A DNA stretch of 64,000 nt from Macrolepiota albuminosa (Eukaryota; Basidiomycota; Agaricomycetes; Agaricales; Agaricaceae), in NCBI GenBank assembly GCA_027475525.1, contig JAMWFC010000087.1, positions 577,791-641,790 on the forward strand, written 5' to 3'. This document shows positions 22,685 through 35,004 of the stretch, piece by piece (positions within the stretch are counted from its first letter, which is position 1; every line of letters begins with the position of its first letter). The position numbers were made by a program, and so were the translations under genes. The notes beneath the pieces were generated by a model. That model was not told the DNA's origin and ran no database searches. It worked only from the letters and a program-made list of their open reading frames with translations.

Positions 22685-23417
22685 TTGATCCAAAGCATAG
22701 GCTGAACCAATGTTCATCATGTACAATATTCCAGTTTGCTTCGTATGAAGTACCACTATGTACAACTTTACCATGGTTTGAGAGATTCTTATCGTTTTTA
22801 ACTCACTTTCATATTCAAAGCCGTCTTTTACGAACAAGTCGCCACACATGAATTCCTTGTGATTTTATCCTAATAAGGAAAGTAAAATATAAATTAACTA
22901 TTCATAAAATTAAAAGGGAAATTTTCTGCTATAATCTTTATCCGTTGTGACCAAGCTTGCGGTTGATTTTCAGGGAACGAATTGCTTCAGGTACCGGTGC
23001 CTTCCGTTTTTCTGCAACCCTGATCCGGCATCAATTCTTTCATCCGATGAAGTATTTCCCGCGTCAAGTTTCAGTGAAAGCAGCGTATTATCTCACCTGG
23101 GTCCTTACGTTTTCAATATCTTACAACTACCATCATCATTGAAAGATTGAAAGAACGTGCCGTTTTGAGCATGATACGACAACGATCATCAAACTAGGAA
23201 TTGAGATGGCAGCACATACTGAAGCATGTGCTCTCTTCATGATCATCATGATCAGGCACAACACTCCGCGTGAATAACTAGAGAAAAATACGAACTCCGC
23301 CTTTTTCTTGATCCCTCATCCCACCTATCTACTCAACGACGTCCCCAAGTTTACAGCCATTGTGCTGCGTATACTGACATTCTTTGAACAACACGCTCTC
23401 TCTTTTGTGAACTGAAA
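22685..23417. other. Intergenic, about 730 bp
   Basis: AT-rich; promoter of the Kre9-like gene. GATCATCATGATC near 23240 is a short palindrome. No gene recognised. Confidence 0.45.
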
Positions 23418-24279
23418 ATGTTCTTCAAGTCTTTGACTCTGCTCGCCCTCTCCGCTTCTGCCCTCGGGAACGTCTTCGTATGCTTTTTTCGCATCTTGCT
23501 CTAGTGGGCGCTAATAACACGATAGATTACATCCCCCACTGCATCCACGACCTTCGTTGGGGGACAACAGGCGACCATTAATTGGCAGGATGATGGCATG
23601 AAGCCTACTCTGAAAGACTTCGGACCTGCCAAGGTTTCCATTTATGCTGGAAATGCTCAACAACAGGCAGGCCTAATTCCTTTCTGTGGCATAATAGGAA
23701 GATTGACTTGTGAATTTATCTTATAGACTTCCCTTCAGCTTATTGTTGCAAGTGTGGATGTTTCTACCACCCAATCAATCCAATTTACACCGGATCCTTC
23801 CATTGGGCCTAACAGCGCTCAATAGTACGTGTGTTCATATCTTGCTAATATAATATACTAACTTGCTCGACAGTTTCATCCGCGTCGAATCCCTGAACCT
23901 AAAGGACTCAGCTGCCCCTCAATTTCCCGCTCTTGCTTTCTCGGCCAAATTCACGTGAGCTTACCGAGCAACGTCGGATTATCATTCTTATTCTTACGTG
24001 TCTCCGTCTTTCAGAATGAGTGGAATGAACGGAAAATTCAGCCAGGCCGTTTTAGATCAGATTAATGGTCAATCTACTGCCCCTCTCGCCGGCGCCACCT
24101 CTGCTGCCGCTCCGGCCTCCAAGGCTACAACTTCTGCTTCTTCGACGACTTCCTCCACTGCCTCTGCCACCAAGTCATCTGCGTCGCCCGCCAATACCTC
24201 CAACGCAGCCGTTCACATGAAGGGAAGTAGCTGGTTTGGCATCATCCTTGGCGCTATTGTTGGCGCCGCAGTCTTCTAA
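23418..24279 (+). CDS. Kre9/Knh1-like N-terminal domain, GPI-anchored Ser/Thr-rich protein
   Basis: The protein is 214 aa in five exons: 23418-23477, 23526-23666, 23727-23824, 23874-23954 and 24015-24279. The signal peptide MFFKSLTLLALSASALGNVF is followed by the Kre9-type beta-domain (ITSPTASTTFVGGQQATINW ... VSIYAGNAQQQTSLQLIVAS ... YFIRVESLNLKDS). A 60-residue Ser/Thr/Ala-rich, probably O-glycosylated stalk follows, then a hydrophobic end (SWFGIILGAIVGAAVF) fitting GPI attachment. Relatives are cell-surface proteins linked to beta-1,6-glucan or wall structure in yeasts; the function in mushrooms is not established. The second intron (23667-23726) must start with GC (CAG|GCAGGC) because the only nearby GT donor changes the frame. 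Confidence 0.83.
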
Positions 24280-24676
24280 ACTGGGAAATTCGGCGTTTAT
24301 CGTTTCCCTTTGCACTTGTTTGATTTCGTCCTGCGTTCCATACATCCGAGTTGTCTTGTTTGCTCCCCTATACCTCCATATTCTTTATCACGACACCTCT
24401 CATGATGACTGCAGTCTGGTACTCTAAGTCCATTGATTGGCTTAACTAGGGCCCTTTACAATCAATCTTAGCGGATTTATTTCAATTATCTTGTATTTGG
24501 ATCAATAGAGCTCAATATTCATTACCAAAATCTGGCTACGTATATAGTCATACTAAGATTCATGTATTGGCGTATGCTTCCCGATGAAGTCAAGAGATAT
24601 TGCTCTTGAGTCGACATGTTTTTATTGATAAGTAATTGAACGTGGACTCGAGTAGTTGTACATTCTATTCAGGGAA
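24280..24676. other. Convergent intergenic gap
   Basis: About 400 bp between the 3' ends of the Kre9-like and DUF6534 genes, presumably both 3' UTRs. No repeat or gene seen. Confidence 0.5.
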
Positions 24677-26231
24677 TTACACAGCTTCTTCGAAAGTGTG
24701 ATCGCGGCTTTTGCCTGAATCGTCAGTTACGAAAACATCAGTCGTGACCTGAATCCCGGGGCTGCTACCAGCCTATGAGAAAATTTAGTTTTGAATCTTG
24801 GCATGATATCGCCAAATATTTTGACAAACCTCCCCCAACCTATTACCATCCGCGTCCTTACGCACTGATTGTCTCCACTCTTGTAAGTACACCGAAGGAG
24901 GACGTGAAAAGGCAACGTAATGAGGTTGTGTATTCAAGAAATCTGTGGTAGTGTGCGTGGCATGAGCTTCTTCCCTCCCGCCTGTAATCCGCATGCGGCT
25001 GTTGAACAGGACGAGTAGCGTATTGCAGTAAAGTTTCGCAATGATCAGCACAGGGCAAGTATAATAGTTCGTCTCGGGATATTTAAAAAATAGAAATAGA
25101 TTGGTTATGGCAACCAATGCTGCAGACATCTGAGATTAGCGCTCGTTCGATTTTATTGATGGTTTAAAAAACGATTCTACCTGTTGCAGTCCCTGTCTCG
25201 ATGGTCAGACGCTGCAGCCGGATGATTGTCAGGTGGGTTGACCTGAATCCGGTATCATGGCGTGACAGCTAATAGTAGGAATCAGTCGAAAAATAGTCTT
25301 GACTTGATGTATCAAGAGGGACACCTTTGCGTACCAGGTATGTCATGGAAAACGCAATGGTGACATCGCACAAAGCACAACATCCCCACCAGAACTAGAC
25401 CGTCATTCAGCTACAACTTGCAGGAGAACAATTGGATAAAATGGGATATACCCCAGCACTAATGAATACAGTAGTCTGGGTAAGCTTGCTCAAACTTCCC
25501 AGTTCAAATGACTTGACACCAGTGACGATGCCCGCGACGCATCCTATAAATGAGACCTGTTGGCTTTTGTTGCTTAGATGCTGGGAGGGAAAATAAAGCG
25601 ATTCACAACTCACGACTGCGATCACATATCCAATCAGTTTACTTCTGGAAAGGATATAGATCCGGTAGGCATAGTACATCTGGACCACACATCCAACTGT
25701 GCCATAAAGAGGTATCAACAATCGCGAGCTGATCGGACCTTGAATGAACTTACCGATGCCACTTAGGATGGGAATACTCAGGCACGTAAATTGTATGTCG
25801 TCGAGAGCCTTGAAACTACCGAAGCCAGCCCCAAAACTTGCGAATGCGTCATGTGTGATGACGACAGTCTGAAGAGACTCTAGCAGGAATACTCCATAGA
25901 CGAGGATTTTACAATATAGGCGATCATTAGGAAAAGCAATGTAGTAGTAGTCTATATTATGCAAACGGGAATGACTTGTAAGAACGAGTGGGTAAAGAAG
26001 GATATGTGACGCACAAACTTGGACTGAGACTACACCGTACAGACCCCAATTGAACAAGTAACCAAGTAACTGCAAAAGGAAAAAAAGAAAAAGGAAAAAA
26101 AACGGAGAGCGTGAGAACCAGGGGAACGAAGATGATGCAGACCTACGAGAGGTCCAGAACTATCGATGCGTCCTAGAAGTCAAAAAACGCTGAGCTGAGC
26201 ATGGAGGAGGACAGTTACCTCTTGACCACAT
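24677..26231 (-). CDS. DUF6534-type seven-helix membrane protein
   Basis: The protein is 337 aa in ten exons (minus): 26231-26219, 26172-26147, 26069-26015, 25951-25754, 25696-25614, 25556-25452, 25394-25335, 25268-25181, 25119-24830 and 24772-24677. Hydrophobic segments include LGYLFNWGLYGVVSVQVY, YCKILVYGVFLLESLQTVVI, VGCVVQMYYAYRIYIL, IGYVIAVVSFIGCVAGIV and WWGCCALCDVTIAFSMTYLL, then RLTIETGTATALVAITNLFL and LYCNTLLVLFNSRMRITGG. The block order and the YRIYIL, CDVTIAFSMTYL and RLTIETGT motifs are those of DUF6534, a large expanded family in Agaricomycetes with no assigned function. The cytosolic tail is polar. Spliced length and stop are exact, so the model is firm although the function is unknown. 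Confidence 0.85.
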
Positions 26232-27143
26232 CTGGGGGGAGCGCCGATGACATATGGTATCAGAGCGGAGGAGGCAGGATGGCACAAGCCCATAATATAG
26301 GAGTCGTGTAGTAATTGCACACGTGAAGAAGAGCTCTTTATATCCACAGCTAATTAAGGTATGGAAGATGCCCGGATGACGGCGCGACCAAGCAGTTAGG
26401 GGTCTTCAGCTGGACACGCTTGATATGCTCCGATTGACGGCATGCTCTAAAACAAACATTCATCAAGATCGCGAAGACTCCTTGGTAACCAGCATCGAAT
26501 AGCTGCACAGTATCGTTCAAGAATGGCTAGCCATGTTATGTTTTCCAAAAAAGAAGGGCGGAGATCCGGTCCGGTAGACCTTCTGAAACTAATGAATTAC
26601 AACAGAATGTAAGAAAATGAATGAGGACTCGGTGGGAGGGACCCCTGAAAGCGGACGAGATAATGGACTATAGAACGCAAGCTTCCAGAGACTGAGTCGG
26701 GTGGAGATAATGAGCAGAGACTGAAATTGCCAAGTCGTAATGGCTTAAGTCGACAGAACTGAACTCACACTGAAAGTGGCTTGAACCTCAAGAAGAACCA
26801 AATGCTCCAGTGAAACCCGCCCATCTGGCACCTGGGCATGTCTGTACACTGAAACCAATTGTTACCGCATACCGCACTTCAGAGAATATATGTACTGATC
26901 AGAAGATCATTTGAGTTGCTAAAAAAACGTCGGATACCTTAGCCGCATGAACTCCTCCACGGTCCTTCGCGAAGCAGCTATAGGGGTCTTTGAGTCAAAG
27001 TTTGCACCACCCAGTCGACATCTCAATGAACTAGATAGCGCTCACTAGGCGTTTCCCGTGTCATGATAGATAATGTTGACCTTTTTGGTGAGACGAGATG
27101 AATAAGGTAGATTGCCGCGCGTCTGTCACGCCAATTCCTTTTT
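26232..27143. other. Intergenic, about 910 bp
   Basis: Upstream of the DUF6534 gene. No coding region, tRNA or tandem repeat recognised. Confidence 0.5.
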
Positions 27144-27555
27144 TTACAGCCATTTTCATAACGTTAGACCCCTTTGAGTTTCGCTTGTTTAGTTGTTTGG
27201 CCTGATATCCGCGATGCCGGGCTTGCCGAATGATAACGTCGTTTATTACTGTGACCCTCCAACTGCCACTTCCGCTGCCTGAGAAAACCTCGTCGCTGTC
27301 TCTCACCAGTAATTTCGCGTCGCAAACACTACGGATCATGTAGCTTGAGGTGGTATTAGTATTATATGAGTTACTCCAAAGCCATTGAGCATTCGAGTTC
27401 GTCCATCAACTGTCCTTTTCAACGGAGCTACGACGATATCTTGTCCGAAAAAAGCAGTGTTACGTTTCGGCAGCAAGCCCGGCATCGCGGATATCAGGCC
27501 AAACAACTAAACAAGCGGAACTCAAAGGGGTCTAACGTTATGAAAATGGCTGTAA
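27144..27555. repeat. 83-bp near-perfect inverted repeat with 246-bp spacer
   Basis: 27144-27226 and 27473-27555 are reverse complements with one mismatch. Each arm reads as RGYQAKQLNKRNSKGSNVMK in the frame pointing away from its own end. The spacer shows no gene. The layout suits a fold-back or MITE-like element, or an inverted duplication. Confidence 0.9.
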
Positions 27556-27607
27556 TTTCCACTCGTAGCAGCGAGCGTGGTGAATGATGACCCTATCATC
27601 TTGCTAT

Positions 27608-27780
27608 GCTCACAGGTAAGTCATCAATCATGTACACCTATTACTCGTCGTCTCACAACTGCGCTCACAGGTAAGTCATAAATCATGTACACCTATTATT
27701 CGTCGTCTCACAACTGCGCTCACAGGTAAGTCATAAATCATGTACACCTATTACTCGTCGTCTCACACTGCGCTCACAGC
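27608..27780 (+). repeat. Minisatellite, 55-bp unit, about 3.1 copies
   Basis: Units start at 27608, 27663 and 27718 with GCTCACAGGTAAGTCAT and end in CGTCGTCTCACAACTGC. Copies differ by a few substitutions and one deletion, unlike the perfect 77-bp duplications, so this is a natural tandem repeat. Confidence 0.9.
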
Positions 27781-28498
27781 GCGCGTCTAACTAGATCTAC
27801 ATCTACGCCACATTACATCTCGTGTTTTTCGCTTCTTCACACCATCCCTACTGACCTGAATTCATCCTCCTCATTCCGCTACACTCGCTGCTCATACTTC
27901 TTCAAGTCCCTCGTAGTGAGCTTGTCTCACCGCTAATTCTGAAAGCCAAACGCGACCATCCGAGTCCGTACAACCCATACTAGCTATAACTCATTTGGAG
28001 GGACAGACTTTTGATCTAGTGCGAGCACGGGGCCTAAATGAAGAGATGGAAATGAAAGTTTGGCTGAAGTCAATATAATTATATTCCGAGGAGCACGTTC
28101 AAAGGCCTAAACACCTTGATGTTTTGAATTTTGAATCAAGGATTGGCCATGACGTAGGATTCAAACGAGGCAATTCGAGACCTCCGTACAAATTGAGTAA
28201 AGGTGTCACACTAGCAGATTGGTTATGAGTTGCAGGAAAGCAATAGAGGCCGGCTTATCAATCGTGTTTGAACCGTGTATTTGGAACGTGGGATGCTAGA
28301 TCGAGATACTGCATGGGAACAAAACTGCTCCAACATTCGCCATGATAGTCATCTGAGAGCCACGCCGAAGCGGCTGAGAGCTGGTCACAAACCATGTCCT
28401 TGTCACTCCGATTTACCACAGTGTTCTCGTGCACGCCTTCCTCAGCGACTCGCATAAGTTGCACACGAGCTTCATTTCCAAAGCAACGAAATATAAAC
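27781..28498. other. Intergenic, about 720 bp
   Basis: Promoter side of the MoCF-type gene. Only short open frames without domains. Confidence 0.45.
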
Positions 28499-29782
28499 AT
28501 GTCTTCATCAAATACTCCTCCAATTCCGACAAGAAATGGGTCAAAAAATCAGGATACACTGCGTTTTCCAGTCTCTCCAATACCACCCAATCCTTTAGGG
28601 GAAGGTCGTCATATACGCACTGCTGCTGCACTCGTCATAGGGTGTGTCCTGTGGTATACTTTGGTGGCCGACTGCTTAGCGAAAACGCGTTTAGTGATGA
28701 GATTCTCAACGGTAAAACGCTTGACCGGAATTCAAATTTCTTTGCGCGTTATTGTTTCGAGCATGGCATCCAGCTGTGCGTCTCTTCTTCCATCGGTTTG
28801 AACATTCCGATGAGCTGTCTACAGGAAACGAGTGGAGGTTATACCTGATGACGAGTCGGAAATGTGCGTTGGGGACTTAAAAAACAAGTAGCGATGATAC
28901 TAATACTGTCCTCTGCGCCAACCCGTAGCATTGAGGCTAGCAGACGGATGGTGAAGAAGTATGATTTTGTGATTACGACTGGGGGTATTGGACCTACACA
29001 CGATGGTACGCTTTGTCTAATCTTGTCCCATTCTCGTACCTACTGAAGGTCGCAATGCATCCAAGACATTACATACGGTTCTCTTGCGAAATCTTTCAAA
29101 CAACCACTAGTACACCATGCCGAGACAATACGACGCATGGAGGCTCTTGGTCGGAATCGTCAACTGTTCTCGCCTAGCAATGAGAAACAGCGTGAGGCAG
29201 TTAGAAGAATGGCGTTATTTCCGAGGGACGCAGAGGTGATATTCATCTCCAATGAAGTGTGGGTTGTGCGTAGCCTCCTCCTTCCCTGAATGCAAATTAA
29301 TGATTTGTCTAGCCTGTCGTGAGACTTGAAGGGCGTCTATGTGTATTCCCCGGTATTCCGTCACTATTTCAACGGATGTTGACCGGCTTGACTCCGTTCC
29401 TTCCACTACCGCCCAAGAGCGAGCGTCCTTTACGGATACAAATTTTCACCGAGTGAGTAGTCTTGCATCACCTACGTCTAAGCGTTTTGGGTCATTTCAA
29501 ATATACAGGCGTCCCGAATCGTATATTGCACCCTATTTGTCTTCGTTACAGGAGCGTTGCCAAAAACTGGTCCAAGTGGGATCATATCCTGTCCCTGGAA
29601 AAGGTGTCTTCGTGAGTCTCATTGGGGGCGATCCTTGCGGTCAGAAGGAGGATGGAAAGCCCCTCTTCCTAGCAGAAATAGCGAGTGAAGTGGAGCAGGA
29701 GATAAATGGACGTGTAGTAAGCGATGAAGAGATTGCAGAGAAGAAGGGCGAGGAAAGCGGGAGAGTGCAGTCCAAATTCTAG
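28499..29782 (+). CDS. Molybdopterin-binding (MoCF/CinA-like) domain protein
   Basis: The protein is 317 aa in seven exons: 28499-28641, 28695-28775, 28825-28863, 28929-29005, 29066-29265, 29313-29452 and 29509-29782. The domain core is clear: [20 protein letters not shown] near residue 45, then [11 protein letters not shown], the phosphate/MPT-binding block [18 protein letters not shown], and later [12 protein letters not shown]. This is the MogA/CinA fold also found as the N-terminal domain of eukaryotic FAD synthases (FLAD1-like), but no FAD synthase domain follows. In fungi such stand-alone proteins may be pyrophosphatases or pterin binders; the exact reaction is not established. The C-terminal tail is acidic. 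Frame and stop close exactly. Confidence 0.87.
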
Positions 29783-30044
29783 CAGCTGCCAGCATTTGTG
29801 TCTAGTCGGATTTGACATTGTATATGTACTTCAGCAGTCAAGCATCTTTATCAATGAAGATTATTGACAGACATCGCTGAGGTAGACGAGGAATCGCCAA
29901 CTAAAACGTAGTTTTGGTCTTGTCCCATGACATCTATCATGTGAACTCTTGGGAGATAACGAACACTTGGGAATGCATGAATGACAAATTGACCCGCGTC
30001 TGCAACTCTATGAGAACGTGGAAAATTCGCAGCTTCTTGCCATC

Positions 30045-30750
30045 ATGTCCGCATTTTCATCAGAATTGCCCGAGACTATTTCATTGGGTAAAGGAGCCAC
30101 AATGGTACTTTCAACCACTAATACTTCAAGACATTGACATAACCCAACCCAACAGACTTTCCTCCGGAATGAATCATACCTTACTCTGAATCAGTTCTCT
30201 GGCGAAGCGGATGCCGATACCCTCTACGTGCCTCCGCACTGGCACGAGACGCACGATGAGATCTTTCGTGTGGTAAAGGGCAGAATGGAAGTTAGGCTCG
30301 ACTCAAATGTCAGAATTTACATGCCTGAAGACGGGGATGTGGTTATACGAAAGGGTGTTGTGCACTCCTTGAGGACTTTCAAAGGCGAAGAATGTGCTTT
30401 CTATGAAAGGACTGATCCAATGGTAGGTTACGTTCGTTTCTTAACACTCATACGTGTGCTGAACGCATGTAATAGGACGAGGAGAAAGAGATTTTCTTTC
30501 GCAATCTTGTAGGCAAAAGATGGCCTCCCAAATTACTAGAAGCGTCGGTTGCATCTTATTGGGGAGATACATATCCAGCGTTTCCTGGCCATTTCATGTG
30601 GCTAGAGAAGCTTGTAAGTAATGTTTCCATTGGTCGCTTAATCGAACAGTTGGACTGACGATCGCAAAGTTCGTCATAGTAATTGGAGGTTACCTTGCAC
30701 CACTTCTGGGCTATCAAAGGGACTATACGACGCTGAAGAAGGCAGAGTAA
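30045..30750 (+). CDS. Cupin-domain protein
   Basis: The protein is 181 aa in four exons, 30045-30104, 30156-30422, 30476-30613 and 30670-30750, all introns in phase 0. The cupin core is PPHWHETHDEIFRVVKGRME (motif 1, HxH(x)4E metal ligands) followed by PEDGDVVIRKGVVHSLRTF (motif 2 with the last His). A C-terminal stretch ends in a hydrophobic segment FVIVIGGYLAPLLGY, so membrane association is possible. Cupins bind a divalent metal and range from dioxygenases to isomerases and storage proteins, so the reaction cannot be named. It starts 262 bp after the MoCF-type gene on the same strand; I see no evidence of a functional link. Confidence 0.82.
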
Positions 30751-31223
30751 AACTGAAGTACCGCTTTCGTAGATTGCAAGGCATGAGCGCCGGACGTGGT
30801 TCAGGAGATGCTCCCCTTCTGTTATAAATGGACCTGATGTAGGTGGACTGGTTCAGTTGTCCACTCGAGTGCAATTGAAAGGGGATACCAAGATGTCAAG
30901 CTCCACAGAGTCGGGGACTTTCATCCCGTAGTGAGAAGCATAAGACTGGGCCTAGGTTTTATTGCTGCTTATTTAGTAACAGCTTGAAGATGGTCCAGCG
31001 AAAAGAGGCAATTTGTAGATTATGCCATGACATACTTGCGGACTTTCCCTGAGGTGCTGCGCAAAAACTAGTAGAAGAAGTATACTGGACTCCGGCAATC
31101 GGAGTGAATGTCGTTGAGATAGATTGACATGGGAAGAGTTGGCACAGCCACAGTATTCACCCACATCACGACGTCGACTGACCTTCATAATTGCCTCTAT
31201 TCCCAGCGCTGGGATGAGCGCAA
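30751..31223. other. Intergenic, promoter of IRE1
   Basis: About 470 bp. An out-of-frame ATG (31214) precedes the IRE1 start by 10 bases and would give a very short peptide. No gene recognised. Confidence 0.45.
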
Positions 31224-34200
31224 ATGGTCCTGCTATATTACTTCTCTGTCATTCTAGCACTGCTTTCCATATGTGTGGCTGAGATTATCTCGCTCAGCTC
31301 AAATTCACGCAGGAGTCATGCTCTTGCTGAACGTGGCCCTTCCGAGTACTCCTTTATCTCTTCAAGCAGAGAAAGTACTGGAACGAATGATTTCGGCTTA
31401 CTAGACATCGTTCTTGTCGCTTCAATCGACGGGAAGTTTCATGCACTGAATAGAACCTCGGGAAATGTTTTATGGTCGATGTCGTCTTTTCCTTCTTCTA
31501 CCAGCATTTCCGCACCATCAGCTCTTGGACCTCTCGTTCGAACTACGCACGTAGACAATGACCCAGATCTGACGGACGAAACAACCCCACAAGAGTTGTA
31601 TGTCATTGAGCCGCAGTCGGGCGACATTTATGTCATGGCTACACCGAATAGCCCCCTTCAGCGCTTCCCTTTCTCCATGTCCGAGCTCGTTGACATGTCA
31701 CCTTTCACATTACCTGGTTCTGATGACGGTCGTGTATTTGTCGGGAGGAAGGAGACGTCGTTGTTGTTGATAGAGTTGGAAACGGGGAGGATCAAGGCAA
31801 CACTGAACTCAGAATGTGCATGGGAGCAGCCAGACGATGAAGATGGAGGTCTCGACTTGGACGAGTTGGAAGATAGTAAACCACCGATGTCGAGTCCTAC
31901 TGAGGTGTACATCGGCCGAACCGGTGAGTCTGAGTACATTCTTTCGTAATTGACATACTCAACCATACTTCACCCCAAAAAGATTACTACGTGTCAATTC
32001 GAGACACACGCCGGAATGCTGGACCTAGACTGCCTACCCAAAATCTGTCTTTTTCTGTCTATGGACCAAACAACAAAGATAATCCCATCCAAGCAACTTA
32101 TAGGCATACTCAGGACGATGCATACGTTCAAAGTTTGCCTAACGGTGAAATTATTGCCTTCAAAATACGGACAAAGGGTGATCTTCATGGGCAAGGAGAA
32201 TCCTTGCCTATGTGGGGACATACCTTCTCGATGCCTATGTCAGTAGTCTCAGTTTATCATCGTGATCTTCTCAACAATCTAAATTCAGAGTTGCGATATT
32301 TGATGTTTTTCGCAAAACGGGCTCCCACGCTCGTAACAACGCCCTTGTCCTTTTACAGCCTCGCCCCCTTCTCGAGGATGTTCTTCCGAATGTCACACCA
32401 GATACTCAACTTCCCAACCGTGAGGCTGCTTATGTTGGAATGGTACAGGAAACAGGGAGCCTGTTTGCCATGAGCCCTAACCGCTTTCCTCTCGTCGCGT
32501 TTGGTGGCCCCGAACGCCCTGCAAGGGTACGACTGATTGAGGGACCCGATCATGGGGAATTGGATGATGAATTATTGACAGAGGTTGATGCCATTACTAA
32601 AGCGCGAAAACTCAAAGAGCAGAGAGAGGCATGGGAACGAGAGATATGTTCCGGGAATGCTATTTACGCCGATCGCCGATGTCTCGTGGGTATGCGACGA
32701 TTGGAAGAAGGCGACGGTCACGGAGACAGATTGAAGAGGCTCTTGGACGGTCCTACCGACGGACGTTTCCCTCTCCCATGGCCTGGTAATGTGCAACCCG
32801 TAGAAGCTGTCAACAATGAATCAGTGGTCATTGGCCTTCCGGGAATTGGTGCGGACCCTTCTGTACCAGCGATCGGAGGTTCTGCGGAGAATGGATGGGC
32901 CGAGGTAGTGCGAAGAAACTTTTTGGAGGTCGTCGCTTTCACCTTCATTTTTGGCATCGTTTCAGTCTGGATAGGTATCAAGCGACTCCGTCTTCCTAAA
33001 AGTCTTTATCAAAGCAGCGTCCAACTCGACGACAAACCGAAGCCACCGGCCGTATATCAGCCTGAGGTAGTTAAGGTCTCAACCATCGCGGAAACGGATT
33101 CACCGTTGAAGCCGAACTCGGCTTCTCCACCGGAACTCGTCACCCAGCCCGTCCCGAGTTCTCCTCAGCGGGATAGATCATCACCACTAGTGCCCGATAA
33201 ACCAGAATCGAAAATCACATTAAATGGTTCCGCAGAGTCCGCCGATACCGCTGCCGGTGACGAGAGTGATAAAGAAGGAGACGTGAACGAGGATAACCCT
33301 GTGATTCTCGGGAAACGAAAGAACAGACGTGGCAAACGGGGAAAGAAGAAGAAAGTGGGCATCGTCCTGCCGGAATCGGACGAAAGAGAGGAAGGAAAGG
33401 TTCTTCCTGTTAATGGGAGCACGGATCCTGCTGAAAAGGCGCTGGAACCGCCTCCGATGTCGTCAATAGTCATTAATTCGCCAAAGCCTCCGCCCTCCGC
33501 GCCTTCTCTAGTTGTATCGGATTCGATTTTAGGTATGAACGTATCTGCTGTCCGCTGGTGTTTGATCAACTCGAGTCCTTTTGTAGGTTTTGGGTCGCAC
33601 GGAACTGTAGTATTTAAGGGATCACTACAAGGCCGTGCCGTCGCTGTTAAACGATTGCTTCAGGATTTCGTGACCCTAGCGTCGCGGGAAGTGAGCATCT
33701 TGCAACAAAGTGACGATCATCCCAACGTCATTAGATATTACTACCAAGAGGCTCACGCCAATTTCCTATACATCGCTCTAGAGCTGTGTCCTGCATCCCT
33801 CGCTGACATTATAGAAAATCCTGACAGGGAACAATGGCGTGACATTTCCATTGTCTTTGAGCCCAAAAAAGCGCTTAAGGAGATCACAAGTGGACTACGG
33901 CACCTCCATGCCCTAAAGCTTGTCCATCGCGACATAAAACCACAAAATATCCTTGTTTCTGGTGCTAAGCCCGGCCCTGGCGGCAAGACTATGTATCGGA
34001 TGCTAATATCTGACTTTGGCCTCTGCAAGAAACTCGATGTTGACCAGACTAGCTTCCTCCCAACAGCACATGGGTCCATGGCAGCAGGGACTGTTGGATG
34101 GCGTGCACCCGAGATTCTGCGAGATGAGGTGAAGCTGGACGATTTGTCTGATGATCATTCGATGTCGTCGCGGGGGAGCACGGGTACTGCAACAGGGACA

Positions 34201-35004
34201 TCGGGTACGTCGAGAACGACGCGCTTGACGAAGTCGGTCGACATCTTTGCACTTGGGTGCTTGTTCTATTATGTTCTGACAAATGGGAGTCATCCCTTTG
34301 GTGACCGCTTCGAGCGGGAAGTCAGCATTTTGAAAAACGAAAAAAATCTGGACGGCCTGGAAAGGTTTGGAGAGGAAGGGGCGGAGGCGGTAAATTTAAT
34401 AACGCAGATGCTCGATCCGGTGGCTCAGGCAAGGTGCGCAAAATTCATCTAGCTTTGCTTCCATGTCAACATACTGATTGTTACTGCGCTGTTTGTAGGC
34501 CAGATACGACGACATGTCTATTACATCCTTTCTTTTGGGACCCTGCACGACGTTTGAACTTCTTGCAAGACGCTTCTGATCGGTTTGAAATCATGTGCAG
34601 AGATCCTAGAGATCCCAACTTAATCGTGCTGGAAACGGACGCATTTGCGATTGTCGGACATGATTGGCATTCACGTTTGGATAAGATCTTCTTGGAAAAT
34701 CTAGGGAAGTTCCGAAAATACGATGGACGTTCTGTTCAGGATCTCTTGCGAGCTTTACGGAATAAGGTCAGGAACCATCTCACTAGTCGGAAACATTCGT
34801 TTATGGTGTCGTCGATTTCAGAAACATCACTATCAGGATTTGCCTGACAATGTCAAGCGTCACCTTGGGCCCATGCCTGAGGGATATCTGTCATATTTTA
34901 CTCGACGTTTTCCTCGGCTTTTCCTTCACATCCACTCTGCAGTACGGACCACCAACCTTCGGACAGAGTCTATGTTTAGAGGGTATTTCGATTTACCCGA
35001 GTGA
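31224..35004 (+). CDS. IRE1: IRE1, unfolded-protein-response kinase/endoribonuclease
   Basis: The protein is 1165 aa in six exons: 31224-31923, 31983-32238, 32289-33532, 33587-34433, 34499-34766 and 34822-35004. In order: a signal peptide (MVLLYYFSVILALLSICVAE), a luminal beta-propeller (DIVLVASIDGKFHALNRTSG, GNVLWSM), a single TM (VVAFTFIFGIVSVWIGIKRL), a basic linker (KNRRGKRGKKKK), a kinase (GFGSHGTVVFKG; VAVKRL; HRDIKPQNIL; ISDFGLCKK; APE) and the KEN RNase domain with RSVQDLLRALRNKKHHYQDL, which holds the conserved Asn/Lys/His. IRE1 sits in the ER membrane, senses misfolded protein, and splices a HAC1/XBP1-type mRNA. The 54-bp intron at 33533-33586 has no in-frame stop, so its retention would add 18 residues just before the Gly-rich loop. 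Confidence 0.95.

Noticed and set aside
26255..26266. TGGTATCAGAGC, the typical copia primer-binding site
   Set aside because: No LTR lies before it and no gag after it; it sits just upstream of the DUF6534 start codon on the other strand. Probably chance.
27608..27780. Regular repeats that could suggest a CRISPR-like array
   Set aside because: Units are contiguous with no variable spacers, and the organism is a eukaryote. It is a minisatellite.
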